Source: Candidatus Woesearchaeota archaeon | GTDB lineage: Archaea > Nanobdellota > Nanobdellia > Woesearchaeales > JACJVV01 | Length of the DNA: 64,000 bases | Direction of reading: 5' to 3' | Assembly (NCBI GenBank): GCA_020637495.1 | Contig: JACJVV010000001.1 | Coordinates: 124,001-188,000 of the forward strand | Shown here: positions 54,415-62,194 of the stretch, piece by piece | Layout of the letters: each line of letters begins with the position of its first letter | Position numbering within the stretch: position 1 is the first letter of the stretch | The notes under the pieces: generated by a model | The model's input: the letters and a program-made list of their open reading frames with translations, nothing else | The model's database searches: none | Told to the model about the DNA's origin: nothing | Position numbers and translations under genes: made by a program

Positions 54415-54429
54415 TTCTGATTTTCAGTA
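54415..54429. promoter_or_regulatory. Operator copy before the upstream abrB-like gene
   Basis: TTCTGATTTTCAGTA, 14 of 15 bases identical to the trmI sites. A weaker copy (11 of 13 core bases) sits at 54436-54448, two helical turns away. Confidence 0.6.
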
Positions 54430-54537
54430 TTTTTATTTGATTTCCAGATTTTTTAATTGAATTTATTCAAATAATCTAATTTATGCCTGTTCTAAAAGAC
54501 AATAATAATCATTTATTTCCTACTTTTAGCTAATTTT

Positions 54538-54552
54538 TTCTGAAAATCAGAG
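54538..54552. promoter_or_regulatory. Operator copy on the glycosylation side
   Basis: TTCTGAAAATCAGAG, the complement-orientation form of the palindrome (one base off), about 110 bases before the predicted aglB transcript start. Confidence 0.55.
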
Positions 54553-54690
54553 GAAATCATGGAGAATTACTATATAAACTTTTCGATAAAGAACAATAAA
54601 ATGAATTCATCAAAAGAATGATTCAAAGAAAAGTTTTTAATAGGGGGATTTTTTGTGTCTTCAACGAAAATACTAAGGGGGAGAATCTTA

Positions 54691-57600
54691 ATGGCAGATG
54701 ACGAAATCAGCATTGACTTTTCAAAACTATTCAAAAAGAAATCCAAGAAAAAAAATTCAGAGCATGAGAAGACTGATGAGAAAGAGACAGATGGAGAATC
54801 TAGGCAGAAGTCTTCAAGAGATGATGAGAACATATCAATAAACTTCGGAAGCATGTTTGCATGGATGAAAAAATATTGGCACATTATCGCCCTAATTATG
54901 ATAATTGTGTTTGTCATTCATATGAGGGATCAAGCAACAACTGCACCTATCACAGATAAGTGGGCAAGTGATACTTACAGCAATTATCTTCAGAACCAGA
55001 TTGTGAATCAAATAAATACCCAGAATCCTAATCTACCAAGTCAACAAAAACAACTTCTTGCAGAACAACAATTGCAGCAAATTCTTAAAAATGACAAGGA
55101 TGCGATCGATGAACAAATAAAAGTATTGAGTTCACAATACAAAGATGCAATAAGCTACCAATACAATGGCAAGAGATATATCTTCTTAGGAGATATAGAT
55201 TCATACTTCTGGTTAAGATTTGCACGAAATATAGTTGATCATGGAAATATCTGTGATGAGATCAAGAATGGTGTATGCTATGATAATCTAGCAAATGCCC
55301 CACTGGGAAGGCCTGATGTACCTAACATACACCCATATATGATAGCGACTACATACAAGGTCGCACAATTCTTCGGACAAGACATCCCATTAATGCATGC
55401 AGCAATGATAACACCTACAATCGTGGCGATATTCGTAGTGATTGCAGCATTCTTTGTAGGATTGCTCCTTGTAGGAAAACTAGGTGGAGTCATCACAGCA
55501 TTATTGATAAGTTCAAATGTGATGTATGTACAACGTTCACTTGGATCCGATAATGATATCTACACATTGCTATTCCCACTAATAATATTAGCATTCCTTT
55601 TCTGGGGTATTAATGCAAAGAGCATCAAGCAAAAGATAGCAGGTGCTGCATTATCCGGATTATTTGTAGGTTTCTTCAAGTTTGCTTGGGAGCATGGATG
55701 GTGGAACATCTTCGTCATGATATTATATTCATTCATCATATACTTAGGGTTTGTTGCGGTTCAACAGATTTTCATCCATAAAAATATCAAAGCTGTACTG
55801 CAGAACAAGAATTTCAAGATGACAGTGATGATACTTGTCGTCTTCTACGTGGCTGGACTTGTTGGATACATGATGGTTGGAAGCATAACAAATGCAGGTG
55901 TTGAAGGATATGTTGATGCGCCATTAGGTCCATTGCAATTCGCTAAATTCCAGAAAGCTGCTGTAAACATGAATATGTGGCCAAATGTAATAACAACAGT
56001 TGCGGAATTCAACCCGTTAGCATTAAGCAGGATACCGCAACAATTATTTCCAAGCGCCTATTTCGGAAACATAAGCCAATTAGACGCTGATAAGAAAGCT
56101 AACATGCTGAATTATCTGTTCTTGTTGGGAATCATCGGGATACTGCTTGTCATGTCGGAAGCTATACAAACTAAGAGCAGAAATAAATGGATATTGCCAA
56201 TCTCTGCAATAATTGCATTAGTATTTGCATTGCCAAGAATGATGCAGCAAGTTCCTGTATTCATGTATCTATTCTTGCTTGGAGTTGTGTCGTTCAGTTA
56301 TCTTGCATTCATAATCTTCAGAAAGATAAAGATTGATGAGGATAAACAGCACCATATATTCACAGGAATAATACTGACACTGTGGTTCCTTGCAACGTTA
56401 TATGCGACCACAAAAGGGGTAAGGTTCGCATTGATAGTGGTTCCTTCAATAAGCATCGCAATTGGCTGCTGTATTGAATTGATATACAAGAAAGTCATTG
56501 AATTATTCAGCGATAGTTATGAAGGCAAAAGCATCCTATCAATAAAGGCAGTATTGATAATAATATTGCTCTTGATACCTGTTGGCGCAGCAATGGATTC
56601 GTATAAGGTATCTGAATCATTCATACCGAATTACAATGCTGCATGGGATACTGCTTTAGGAAACATAAAGGACAATTCACAGGAAGATGCAATAGTCAAT
56701 TCATGGTGGGATTTCGGTCATTGGTTCAAGTACAGGACAGAAAGAGGAGTCACCCTTGATGGAGCAACTCAGAATGGACCGCAATTACATTGGCTAGGGA
56801 AACTGCTCATGACTGATGATGAGAAAGTCTCACGAGGGATACTAAGGATGTTAGATTGTGGAGCAAATACTGCATTTGATATCGTTGTGAATACAACAGA
56901 AGATGTTCCTGTTGCAGTCGACATAATCAATGAGATAATAGTTGAGGATGATACTGAAAAGGTAAGAGAGATACTTTCAGAATACGGTATATCTGAATAT
57001 GATATAGGACGTATTCTAGAGAACAGTCATTGCGATGCTCCTGAGAATTTCCTCATAACAAGCAATGATATGATAAGCAAAGCAGGAGTATGGGCACATT
57101 TCGGAAGCTGGAATTTCTACAAAGCGGAGATTGCTCAAATGAATCTTGTAGGTATGTCAAGGGATGAGATTGTACAGAACTTAACTAGCAGGAAATACAG
57201 GAACATGACTGAGAACGAAATCGATAAGATGTATAATGAGCTCAGTAGGCTTACAAGCGATGAAGCAGTGAATGCCTGGATAGCACCTTGGCCAAGCTTC
57301 TATGGAGATAGCACCTGTGTCAGATCAGGTGAGGAATTCACATGTGATAATGGGATCGTATTCAATATCGACGCAAAAGATTGCAGTGTCAACACTTCAA
57401 ATGGTATGTTGCACCCTACAAAGTGTAGCTATGTGGATGGAAATGAGATCGTAATAAAAGAATACCAGGATAATCTACTCATGCTAGATGGAAGGGAGAT
57501 AGGCGCAATGCTCTGGCCACAGTCAGATAATGTATGGACATTGTCTTTCATGCACCCTAATCTTGTAGGAAGCATGTTCATAAGATTGTATTGGATGCAG

Positions 57601-57735
57601 GGACATGGCCTCAAGAGCTTTGATAAGTTCGATGAACAAAGGAGTCCATTGGGATCAGTCATCTATACCTGGAAGGTTGATTGGGAAGGGAAAAGCGAGA
57701 ATAGTGTATATGGTACATCAGAGGATGCATCCTGA
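54691..57735 (+). CDS. aglB: AglB/STT3 dolichyl-phosphooligosaccharide-protein glycosyltransferase
   Basis: A 1014-residue catalytic oligosaccharyltransferase that moves lipid-linked glycans to N-x-S/T asparagines of exported proteins. ATG 54691 follows GGGGGAG; an earlier GTG is not needed. A charged cytoplasmic leader comes before the first membrane segment near residue 65. Metal/substrate motifs are FLGDIDSYFWLRFARN near 168-183 and RSLGSDNDIYTLL near 285-297, inside about 12 membrane segments. The soluble domain carries the STT3 signature in NSWWDFGHWFKYRTERG near 670-686. The giant gene beginning across the shared promoter region is a likely main substrate. Confidence 0.93.
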   Translation: MADDEISIDFSKLFKKKSKKKNSEHEKTDEKETDGESRQKSSRDDENISINFGSMFAWMKKYWHIIALIMIIVFVIHMRDQATTAPITDKWASDTYSNYLQNQIVNQINTQNPNLPSQQKQLLAEQQLQQILKNDKDAIDEQIKVLSSQYKDAISYQYNGKRYIFLGDIDSYFWLRFARNIVDHGNICDEIKNGVCYDNLANAPLGRPDVPNIHPYMIATTYKVAQFFGQDIPLMHAAMITPTIVAIFVVIAAFFVGLLLVGKLGGVITALLISSNVMYVQRSLGSDNDIYTLLFPLIILAFLFWGINAKSIKQKIAGAALSGLFVGFFKFAWEHGWWNIFVMILYSFIIYLGFVAVQQIFIHKNIKAVLQNKNFKMTVMILVVFYVAGLVGYMMVGSITNAGVEGYVDAPLGPLQFAKFQKAAVNMNMWPNVITTVAEFNPLALSRIPQQLFPSAYFGNISQLDADKKANMLNYLFLLGIIGILLVMSEAIQTKSRNKWILPISAIIALVFALPRMMQQVPVFMYLFLLGVVSFSYLAFIIFRKIKIDEDKQHHIFTGIILTLWFLATLYATTKGVRFALIVVPSISIAIGCCIELIYKKVIELFSDSYEGKSILSIKAVLIIILLLIPVGAAMDSYKVSESFIPNYNAAWDTALGNIKDNSQEDAIVNSWWDFGHWFKYRTERGVTLDGATQNGPQLHWLGKLLMTDDEKVSRGILRMLDCGANTAFDIVVNTTEDVPVAVDIINEIIVEDDTEKVREILSEYGISEYDIGRILENSHCDAPENFLITSNDMISKAGVWAHFGSWNFYKAEIAQMNLVGMSRDEIVQNLTSRKYRNMTENEIDKMYNELSRLTSDEAVNAWIAPWPSFYGDSTCVRSGEEFTCDNGIVFNIDAKDCSVNTSNGMLHPTKCSYVDGNEIVIKEYQDNLLMLDGREIGAMLWPQSDNVWTLSFMHPNLVGSMFIRLYWMQGHGLKSFDKFDEQRSPLGSVIYTWKVDWEGKSENSVYGTSEDAS

Positions 57736-57744
57736 TTCTTGAAA

Positions 57745-58410
57745 ATGGGACAAGATGAATGGGTTATCATGCCCTGCTACAATGAGGAGAAGAACATAGT
57801 CCCAGTGATAAGGGACACTCTCAAATTCTCAAAGAATCTTGTTGTCGTAGACGATGGCAGTAAAGATAATACATATCAAGCCGCTTTAGATAACTGCAAG
57901 AATGCATATGTATTGAGACATTCAATAAACCTCGGAAAAGGAGCAGCGTTAAAGACAGGTGTGGAATTTGCAATCAAGAAGGGTGCAAAAAAGTTCGTAT
58001 TCATTGACAGCGATGGGCAACATGAACCTAAAGAGATACCTAAATTCTTGAAATTGCTTGATGATCATGACATTGTTTTCGGATTTAGAAAACTCAATAA
58101 GAACATGCCTGCTATTTTCAGAATAGGCAATACTGCATTGAATACAGGGATATTCTTCCTATTCGGGATCAGATTGCATGATACTCAATCAGGATACAGA
58201 GCGATGACTGTAGATGCCTACAGAAAGATAAGATGGAAATCTACAACCTACACAGTTGAAAGCGAAATGATCGCCAATACAGGAAAGAAAAAGCTCAGGT
58301 ATTGCGAAATACCTATAAATACCATCTACGCAAATAGGCACAAAGGCACAACTGTTTTAGATGGGATAAAAATAATGTTTGACATGCTATTATTCAGATT
58401 TCAGAGGTGA
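57745..58410 (+). CDS. GT2 glycosyltransferase, dolichyl-phosphate-mannose synthase-like
   Basis: A 221-residue GT-A enzyme. It shows EWVIMPCYNEEKNIVPVI near 4-21, VVVDDGSKDNTYQAAL, the metal-binding IDSDGQHEP near 90-98, HDTQSGYRAMT near 142-152 and a C-terminal amphipathic end with no membrane domain. Such enzymes charge a dolichyl phosphate with a hexose. ATG 57745 is used; TTG 57739 is possible. It lies nine bases after aglB and overlaps the leader of the DUF2304 gene. Confidence 0.87.
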   Translation: MGQDEWVIMPCYNEEKNIVPVIRDTLKFSKNLVVVDDGSKDNTYQAALDNCKNAYVLRHSINLGKGAALKTGVEFAIKKGAKKFVFIDSDGQHEPKEIPKFLKLLDDHDIVFGFRKLNKNMPAIFRIGNTALNTGIFFLFGIRLHDTQSGYRAMTVDAYRKIRWKSTTYTVESEMIANTGKKKLRYCEIPINTIYANRHKGTTVLDGIKIMFDMLLFRFQR

Positions 58411-58415
58411 GACTA

Positions 58416-58775
58416 ATGGAGATACTAGGAATTCAACTGGCAGGAGTTATTTTCGGGATAATATTCATCTATCTTACTTATATCAACTATAAAAGGAGTG
58501 AACTAAACGGATCTGAAAGCATCTTCTGGTTCATATTATGGTTCGGATTGGTGCTTGCATCAATATTCCCTGATGTGATGGATTTCTTCGTCAAGGATGT
58601 ATTAAATATAGGGAGGACTCTAGATTTTCTTATCATCATAAGCTTCATGGTGCTTTTTGGAATAGTATTCTATATCTTCACAACAACAAAGAAGACAAGG
58701 AACAAAGTAGAGAACCTTGTAAGAAACCTTGCAATAAAAGAAGGTTCAAGAATTTCAAACAAAACAAAAAAGTGA
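58416..58775 (+). CDS. DUF2304 membrane protein
   Basis: A 119-residue protein with three membrane segments (EILGIQLAGVIFGIIFIYLT, IFWFILWFGLVLASIFPDVM and FLIIISFMVLFGIVFYIFTT) and a basic tail. The pattern WxxxWxxLxxxxxFP after segment two is typical of DUF2304, which often sits beside dolichyl-phosphate GT2 enzymes, as here, and may anchor them. ATG 58416 follows AGAGGTGA with a five-base spacer. Confidence 0.82.
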   Translation: MEILGIQLAGVIFGIIFIYLTYINYKRSELNGSESIFWFILWFGLVLASIFPDVMDFFVKDVLNIGRTLDFLIIISFMVLFGIVFYIFTTTKKTRNKVENLVRNLAIKEGSRISNKTKK

Positions 58776-58779
58776 ATCC

Positions 58780-59961
58780 ATGATTCATTCACCGGAAAAG
58801 ATGAAAATAGTATATGTACTAGAAAATTATCTCCCGCATATAGGTGGAGTTGAAGTTCTGTTCAAGCATATATGTGAGGGACTTGCCAAGAAAGGACACG
58901 ACATCACTATAATCACACATAGGATACCAGGTACAAGAGAGAAGGAAACAATAAATGGCATCAAAGTAATAAGAGTGAACGTTCCAAGCATTGCGTCTCG
59001 ATATTTCTTTACATTTGCTTGCCTACCTAAGCTTATGAAACATGCTAAAAAAGCTGACCTTATACATACCACAACATACAATGGGGGACCACCCACCTCT
59101 TTCATTTCATGGCTGATGAAAAAACCAAGCGTGATAACAATACATGAAGTGATAGGAAAAGACTGGTCCAGGCTACTGGAGATGACAAGGTTAGAAGGAA
59201 GACTCCATCAATTCCTTGAGTGGTTAGTCGTATCATTGAATTATACGAGATATGTATGCGTGTCAAATTCCACAAGAAATAATTTTCTTACGGCTACAGG
59301 AAGCAATGATAATAGAGGGAAGAAATATAAAAGCAGTTGCGTGATATACAATGGGGTCGATTATGATTTCTGGGATGCAGGAAAGTATAGCAGGAAGAAA
59401 TCAGAAGAGATAAGAAATAATCTCGATTTGAACGATGATTTTGTATACCTTTTCTATGGAAGACCTGGACCAAGCAAAGGGTTTGAACATCTTGTCTCTG
59501 CAGTGAAAGAAATAAGCAAGAAAATACCTAAAAGCCGGATGCTTGCCATACTAAGCAAAGACAAAGCTTATGAGAATAGATACAAAAGAATATTGCAAAG
59601 GGTAAAAGATGAGAAGATTGCTGAACACGTAAAGATAATCGATCCAGTGGATAGAAAAGAGCTACCTAATTTTATAATGGCAGCTGACTGTGTTGTTGTC
59701 CCATCATTGACTGAAGGTTTTGGTTTTACTGTAGCTGAAAGCTGTGCTATGGGAAAGAGAATAGTCGCAAGCAATACAACTTCCATACCTGAAGTCATCT
59801 CAGGAGAATATAATCTAGTAGAACCCGGAAATCCATCAGATATTGCGAAAGGGGTAATCAACATTTTCAATGAGAAATTCACGAGGACTAAATTAAAGAG
59901 ATTTGAATGGAAGAAATGCATAGATAGCTATGAGAAATTGTATAAAGGAATATTGAGGTGA
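58780..59961 (+). CDS. GT4-family glycosyltransferase
   Basis: A 393-residue GT-B enzyme. The N-terminal domain shows the acceptor loop LPHIGGVEVLFKHICEGLAK near 18-37. The C-terminal donor domain has FYGRPGPSKGFEHLVSA near 226-242 and the E-x7-E motif in LTEGFGFTVAESCAMG near 308-323. It probably extends a lipid-linked glycan in the cytoplasm before transfer by AglB. The sugar is unknown. It follows DUF2304 by four bases and overlaps the next gene. Confidence 0.88.
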   Translation: MIHSPEKMKIVYVLENYLPHIGGVEVLFKHICEGLAKKGHDITIITHRIPGTREKETINGIKVIRVNVPSIASRYFFTFACLPKLMKHAKKADLIHTTTYNGGPPTSFISWLMKKPSVITIHEVIGKDWSRLLEMTRLEGRLHQFLEWLVVSLNYTRYVCVSNSTRNNFLTATGSNDNRGKKYKSSCVIYNGVDYDFWDAGKYSRKKSEEIRNNLDLNDDFVYLFYGRPGPSKGFEHLVSAVKEISKKIPKSRMLAILSKDKAYENRYKRILQRVKDEKIAEHVKIIDPVDRKELPNFIMAADCVVVPSLTEGFGFTVAESCAMGKRIVASNTTSIPEVISGEYNLVEPGNPSDIAKGVINIFNEKFTRTKLKRFEWKKCIDSYEKLYKGILR

Positions 59962-59966
59962 AAATA

Positions 59967-60923
59967 TTGGGAAAGACCGAGAAGAATATAGTCGATAAAG
60001 TTTATTGCGATCTGCTTAAAGTCAAGAAGAGTGAAAAAATATTGATCGTATGCGATAAGAAGACAAAAAAGATCGCTGAGATGTTCTTCGAGGATGGTTT
60101 TGTATTTGGAGATAGCACCTTATGCATTGAAGTACCAGAGGGGAAGCAGAATGGAGAAGAACCGCATCCAGAAATATCTAAACTTCTTCTTAAATATGAT
60201 GTTTTGCTGCTCATAACTACAAAAAGCCTTACACATACGAATGCAGTGAAGAAAGCTACTGAAAAAGGCGCAAGGGCCATCACTATGCCAGGTATACAGC
60301 CTGCTACTCTCAAAAGGTGCATTGATATAAGCTATAAGGATATGCAGGAACTCCACAACAAGATCTACAAGAGAATGAAAGATGTTAAGGTTGTAAGAGT
60401 CACCACCAAAATCGGGACAGACATAAGCTTCAGCATATATAATGATAAGATATTCTACAAGACCTCCATGCATAACAAAGGTGACCTCCATAACTTGCCG
60501 ATTGGTGAAGTATACACTGTTCCAAAAGAAGGAAGTGCTGAAGGTGTCTATGTTGTCGATGCAAGCCAGGCAGGAGTAGGATTATTGAAGAAACCAATCA
60601 AGATAACAGTCAAGAAAGGTATGGCAGTGAAGATAGAAGGCGGTGCAGATGCAACCAAGCTTGAGAAGGTATTAAAGTCTGTAAAAGACAAGAAGGCGTA
60701 CAATATAGCTGAATTAGGCATAGGTACCAATCCTAAAGCAAAGATAACAGGAAATATTCTGGAGGACGAGAAAGTAATCAGCACATGCCATATTGCACTA
60801 GGAAATAATTATGGGATGGGTGGGAAAGTGAATGTCCCAATACATCTTGATGGGATAATGAAGAAACCGACAATATATTTTGATGATAAGATCATCATGA
60901 AGAATGGGAAATTCACTTTTTAG
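59967..60923 (+). CDS. M29 (aminopeptidase T)-like protein
   Basis: A 318-residue protein. The C-terminal half carries the family-like metal and substrate region NIAELGIGTNPKAKITGN near 232-249, EDEKVISTCHIALGNNYGMGG near 251-271, and VPIHLDGIMKKPTIYFD near 274-290, with the conserved Glu and His residues. The N-terminal half (LITTKSLTHTNAVKKATEKG) is weaker. It may be a leucyl-type aminopeptidase or an inactive relative. TTG 59967 is preferred as start because AGGTGA stands five bases before it, as for other genes here; GTG 59958 is the alternative. Its place in the glycosylation operon is unexplained. Confidence 0.75.
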   Translation: MGKTEKNIVDKVYCDLLKVKKSEKILIVCDKKTKKIAEMFFEDGFVFGDSTLCIEVPEGKQNGEEPHPEISKLLLKYDVLLLITTKSLTHTNAVKKATEKGARAITMPGIQPATLKRCIDISYKDMQELHNKIYKRMKDVKVVRVTTKIGTDISFSIYNDKIFYKTSMHNKGDLHNLPIGEVYTVPKEGSAEGVYVVDASQAGVGLLKKPIKITVKKGMAVKIEGGADATKLEKVLKSVKDKKAYNIAELGIGTNPKAKITGNILEDEKVISTCHIALGNNYGMGGKVNVPIHLDGIMKKPTIYFDDKIIMKNGKFTF

Positions 60924-62142
60924 ATCTTTTATTTCCTAAGGATATTGATTTTCTCTTTTTCTTTCCTTTAAGATTATTATCTTTCAGTTTCTTTTCATTC
61001 TCTGCGTCAGCTTTCTCATATGCCTTGATTATTTTATTCTTGAATCTTGTGAACTGCTTCTTCTTTATCGCTTCTCTTGATTGTTCCATCAACCTTGTCA
61101 AGTAATACAATTGGTGATATGTTGCAAGCCTGTATCCCGTACCTTCTTGCTGCGAAAGCTGATAACGGATGAATGCCCTTGTATATCTCTTGCAGACCAT
61201 GCAATCGCAATTTGGATCAAGAGGCATCTGATCATATTCATATTCTTTTCTCATCAAACGAAGCTTTCCTTGTGATGTGAAAATTGTCCCTCGTCTTGCA
61301 TTCTGTGTAGGGAAACGTGAGTCGAACATATCTGCTCCAAGTTCTATCGCTTCAAGAAGCTCTATAGGTGATCCGAGTCCCATAAGATAGCATGGCTTAT
61401 CTTCTGGCATTATGCCCTTATGGATCCTGAGCATCTGCAAAAGCTTCTGTTTTGGTTCTCCAAGAGCAAGACCACCTGCTGAAAAACCATCAAAATCAAT
61501 CTTGCTCAATTGTTGACAGCTCTTCTTCCTTAAATCAGGATAAGTGCCTCCTTGCGATATTCCAAATAAAAGCTGACGTCTATTCGATGGTTTCAGCTTT
61601 CCAGACTTATCGCTATTAAGCTTATCATGATGGATTTTGCATCTCTTTGCCCATTCAGTAGTCTGCTCAACTGCTTCAGATATGCGTTTCTTTGAATGCT
61701 CAACCAGTGGCATGCTGTCAAGACACATTGCAATGTCGCTTCCTATATTCATCTGGACTTCCATATCTTTCTCAGGAGTCACGAAATGCTTTGTCCCATC
61801 GAAAGGGCTCTTGAAATGTACACCGTCATGTGTTGTCTTGATCAAGAAAGTATCCTTGTACATCTGGAAACCGCCTGAATCAGTAGCATTTATGCCATGG
61901 TAATGCATGAACTTCTTTATTCCGCCTACTTTCTTCATGAAGGAATCTCCTGGACGTAAATATAATACAAACGCATTGCTGATTACAGCTGTATTCTTCA
62001 TCGATTTCAGATCATCAGAAGAGATATACTTGACAGAGCCTTTTGTGGCGACAGGCATGAAGAAAGGTGTCTGGATACTGCCGGATTTAGTACTTAAAAT
62101 AGCACTCCTAGCTCTTTTATCCTTATGTGTTATTCGAAACAT
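60913..62142 (-). CDS. tgt: tRNA-guanine transglycosylase, short bacterial-type form
   Basis: A 409-residue base-exchange enzyme. It has the nucleophile/base region ATDSGGFQMYKD near 87-98, the substrate loop LLFGISQGGTYPDLRKKS, the FDGFSAGGLALGEPKQ pocket, the catalytic Asp in ADMFDSRFPTQNARRG near 275-290, and the zinc site CDCMVCKRY plus a later His (near 315-345). It ends soon after with a Lys/Arg-rich tail. Archaeal archaeosine TGTs are longer, with PUA domains; those are missing, so it resembles queuine/preQ1 enzymes. ATG 62142 is chosen because a shared TATA box lies 26-27 bases before it. Confidence 0.9.
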   Translation of the reverse strand: MFRITHKDKRARSAILSTKSGSIQTPFFMPVATKGSVKYISSDDLKSMKNTAVISNAFVLYLRPGDSFMKKVGGIKKFMHYHGINATDSGGFQMYKDTFLIKTTHDGVHFKSPFDGTKHFVTPEKDMEVQMNIGSDIAMCLDSMPLVEHSKKRISEAVEQTTEWAKRCKIHHDKLNSDKSGKLKPSNRRQLLFGISQGGTYPDLRKKSCQQLSKIDFDGFSAGGLALGEPKQKLLQMLRIHKGIMPEDKPCYLMGLGSPIELLEAIELGADMFDSRFPTQNARRGTIFTSQGKLRLMRKEYEYDQMPLDPNCDCMVCKRYTRAFIRYQLSQQEGTGYRLATYHQLYYLTRLMEQSREAIKKKQFTRFKNKIIKAYEKADAENEKKLKDNNLKGKKKRKSISLGNKRSKK

Positions 62143-62164
62143 GCTAATAGAAAAGAACACAAGG

Positions 62165-62174
62165 TTTTTAAATT
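62165..62174. promoter_or_regulatory. Shared bidirectional TATA element of tgt and aspS
   Basis: TTTTTAAATT, nearly palindromic, centred 26 bases before the ATG of aspS (62195) and 26-27 bases before the ATG of tgt (62142) on the other strand. It fits leaderless transcripts in both directions. Confidence 0.6.
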
Positions 62175-62194
62175 GTTTTAGGTTTTTGACGGGT

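Larger units (their letters stand above)
54404..54690. promoter_or_regulatory. Divergent control region of the giant-protein and glycosylation operons
   Basis: The 287-base gap holds, from the left, operator-like palindromes at 54415-54429, 54436-54448 (weak) and 54538-54552 (TTCTGAAAATCAGAG), and a TATA element TTTTTAATA at 54634-54642. That TATA predicts a transcript start near 54664 for the oligosaccharyltransferase gene. GGGGGAG at 54677-54683 is its ribosome-binding site. No other gene is seen. Confidence 0.6.

Noticed and set aside
61907..62194. N-terminal extension of AspRS by 96 residues
   Set aside because: It overlaps the tgt gene on the other strand and the shared promoter, and AspRS proteins start at the OB-fold region given by ATG 62195.
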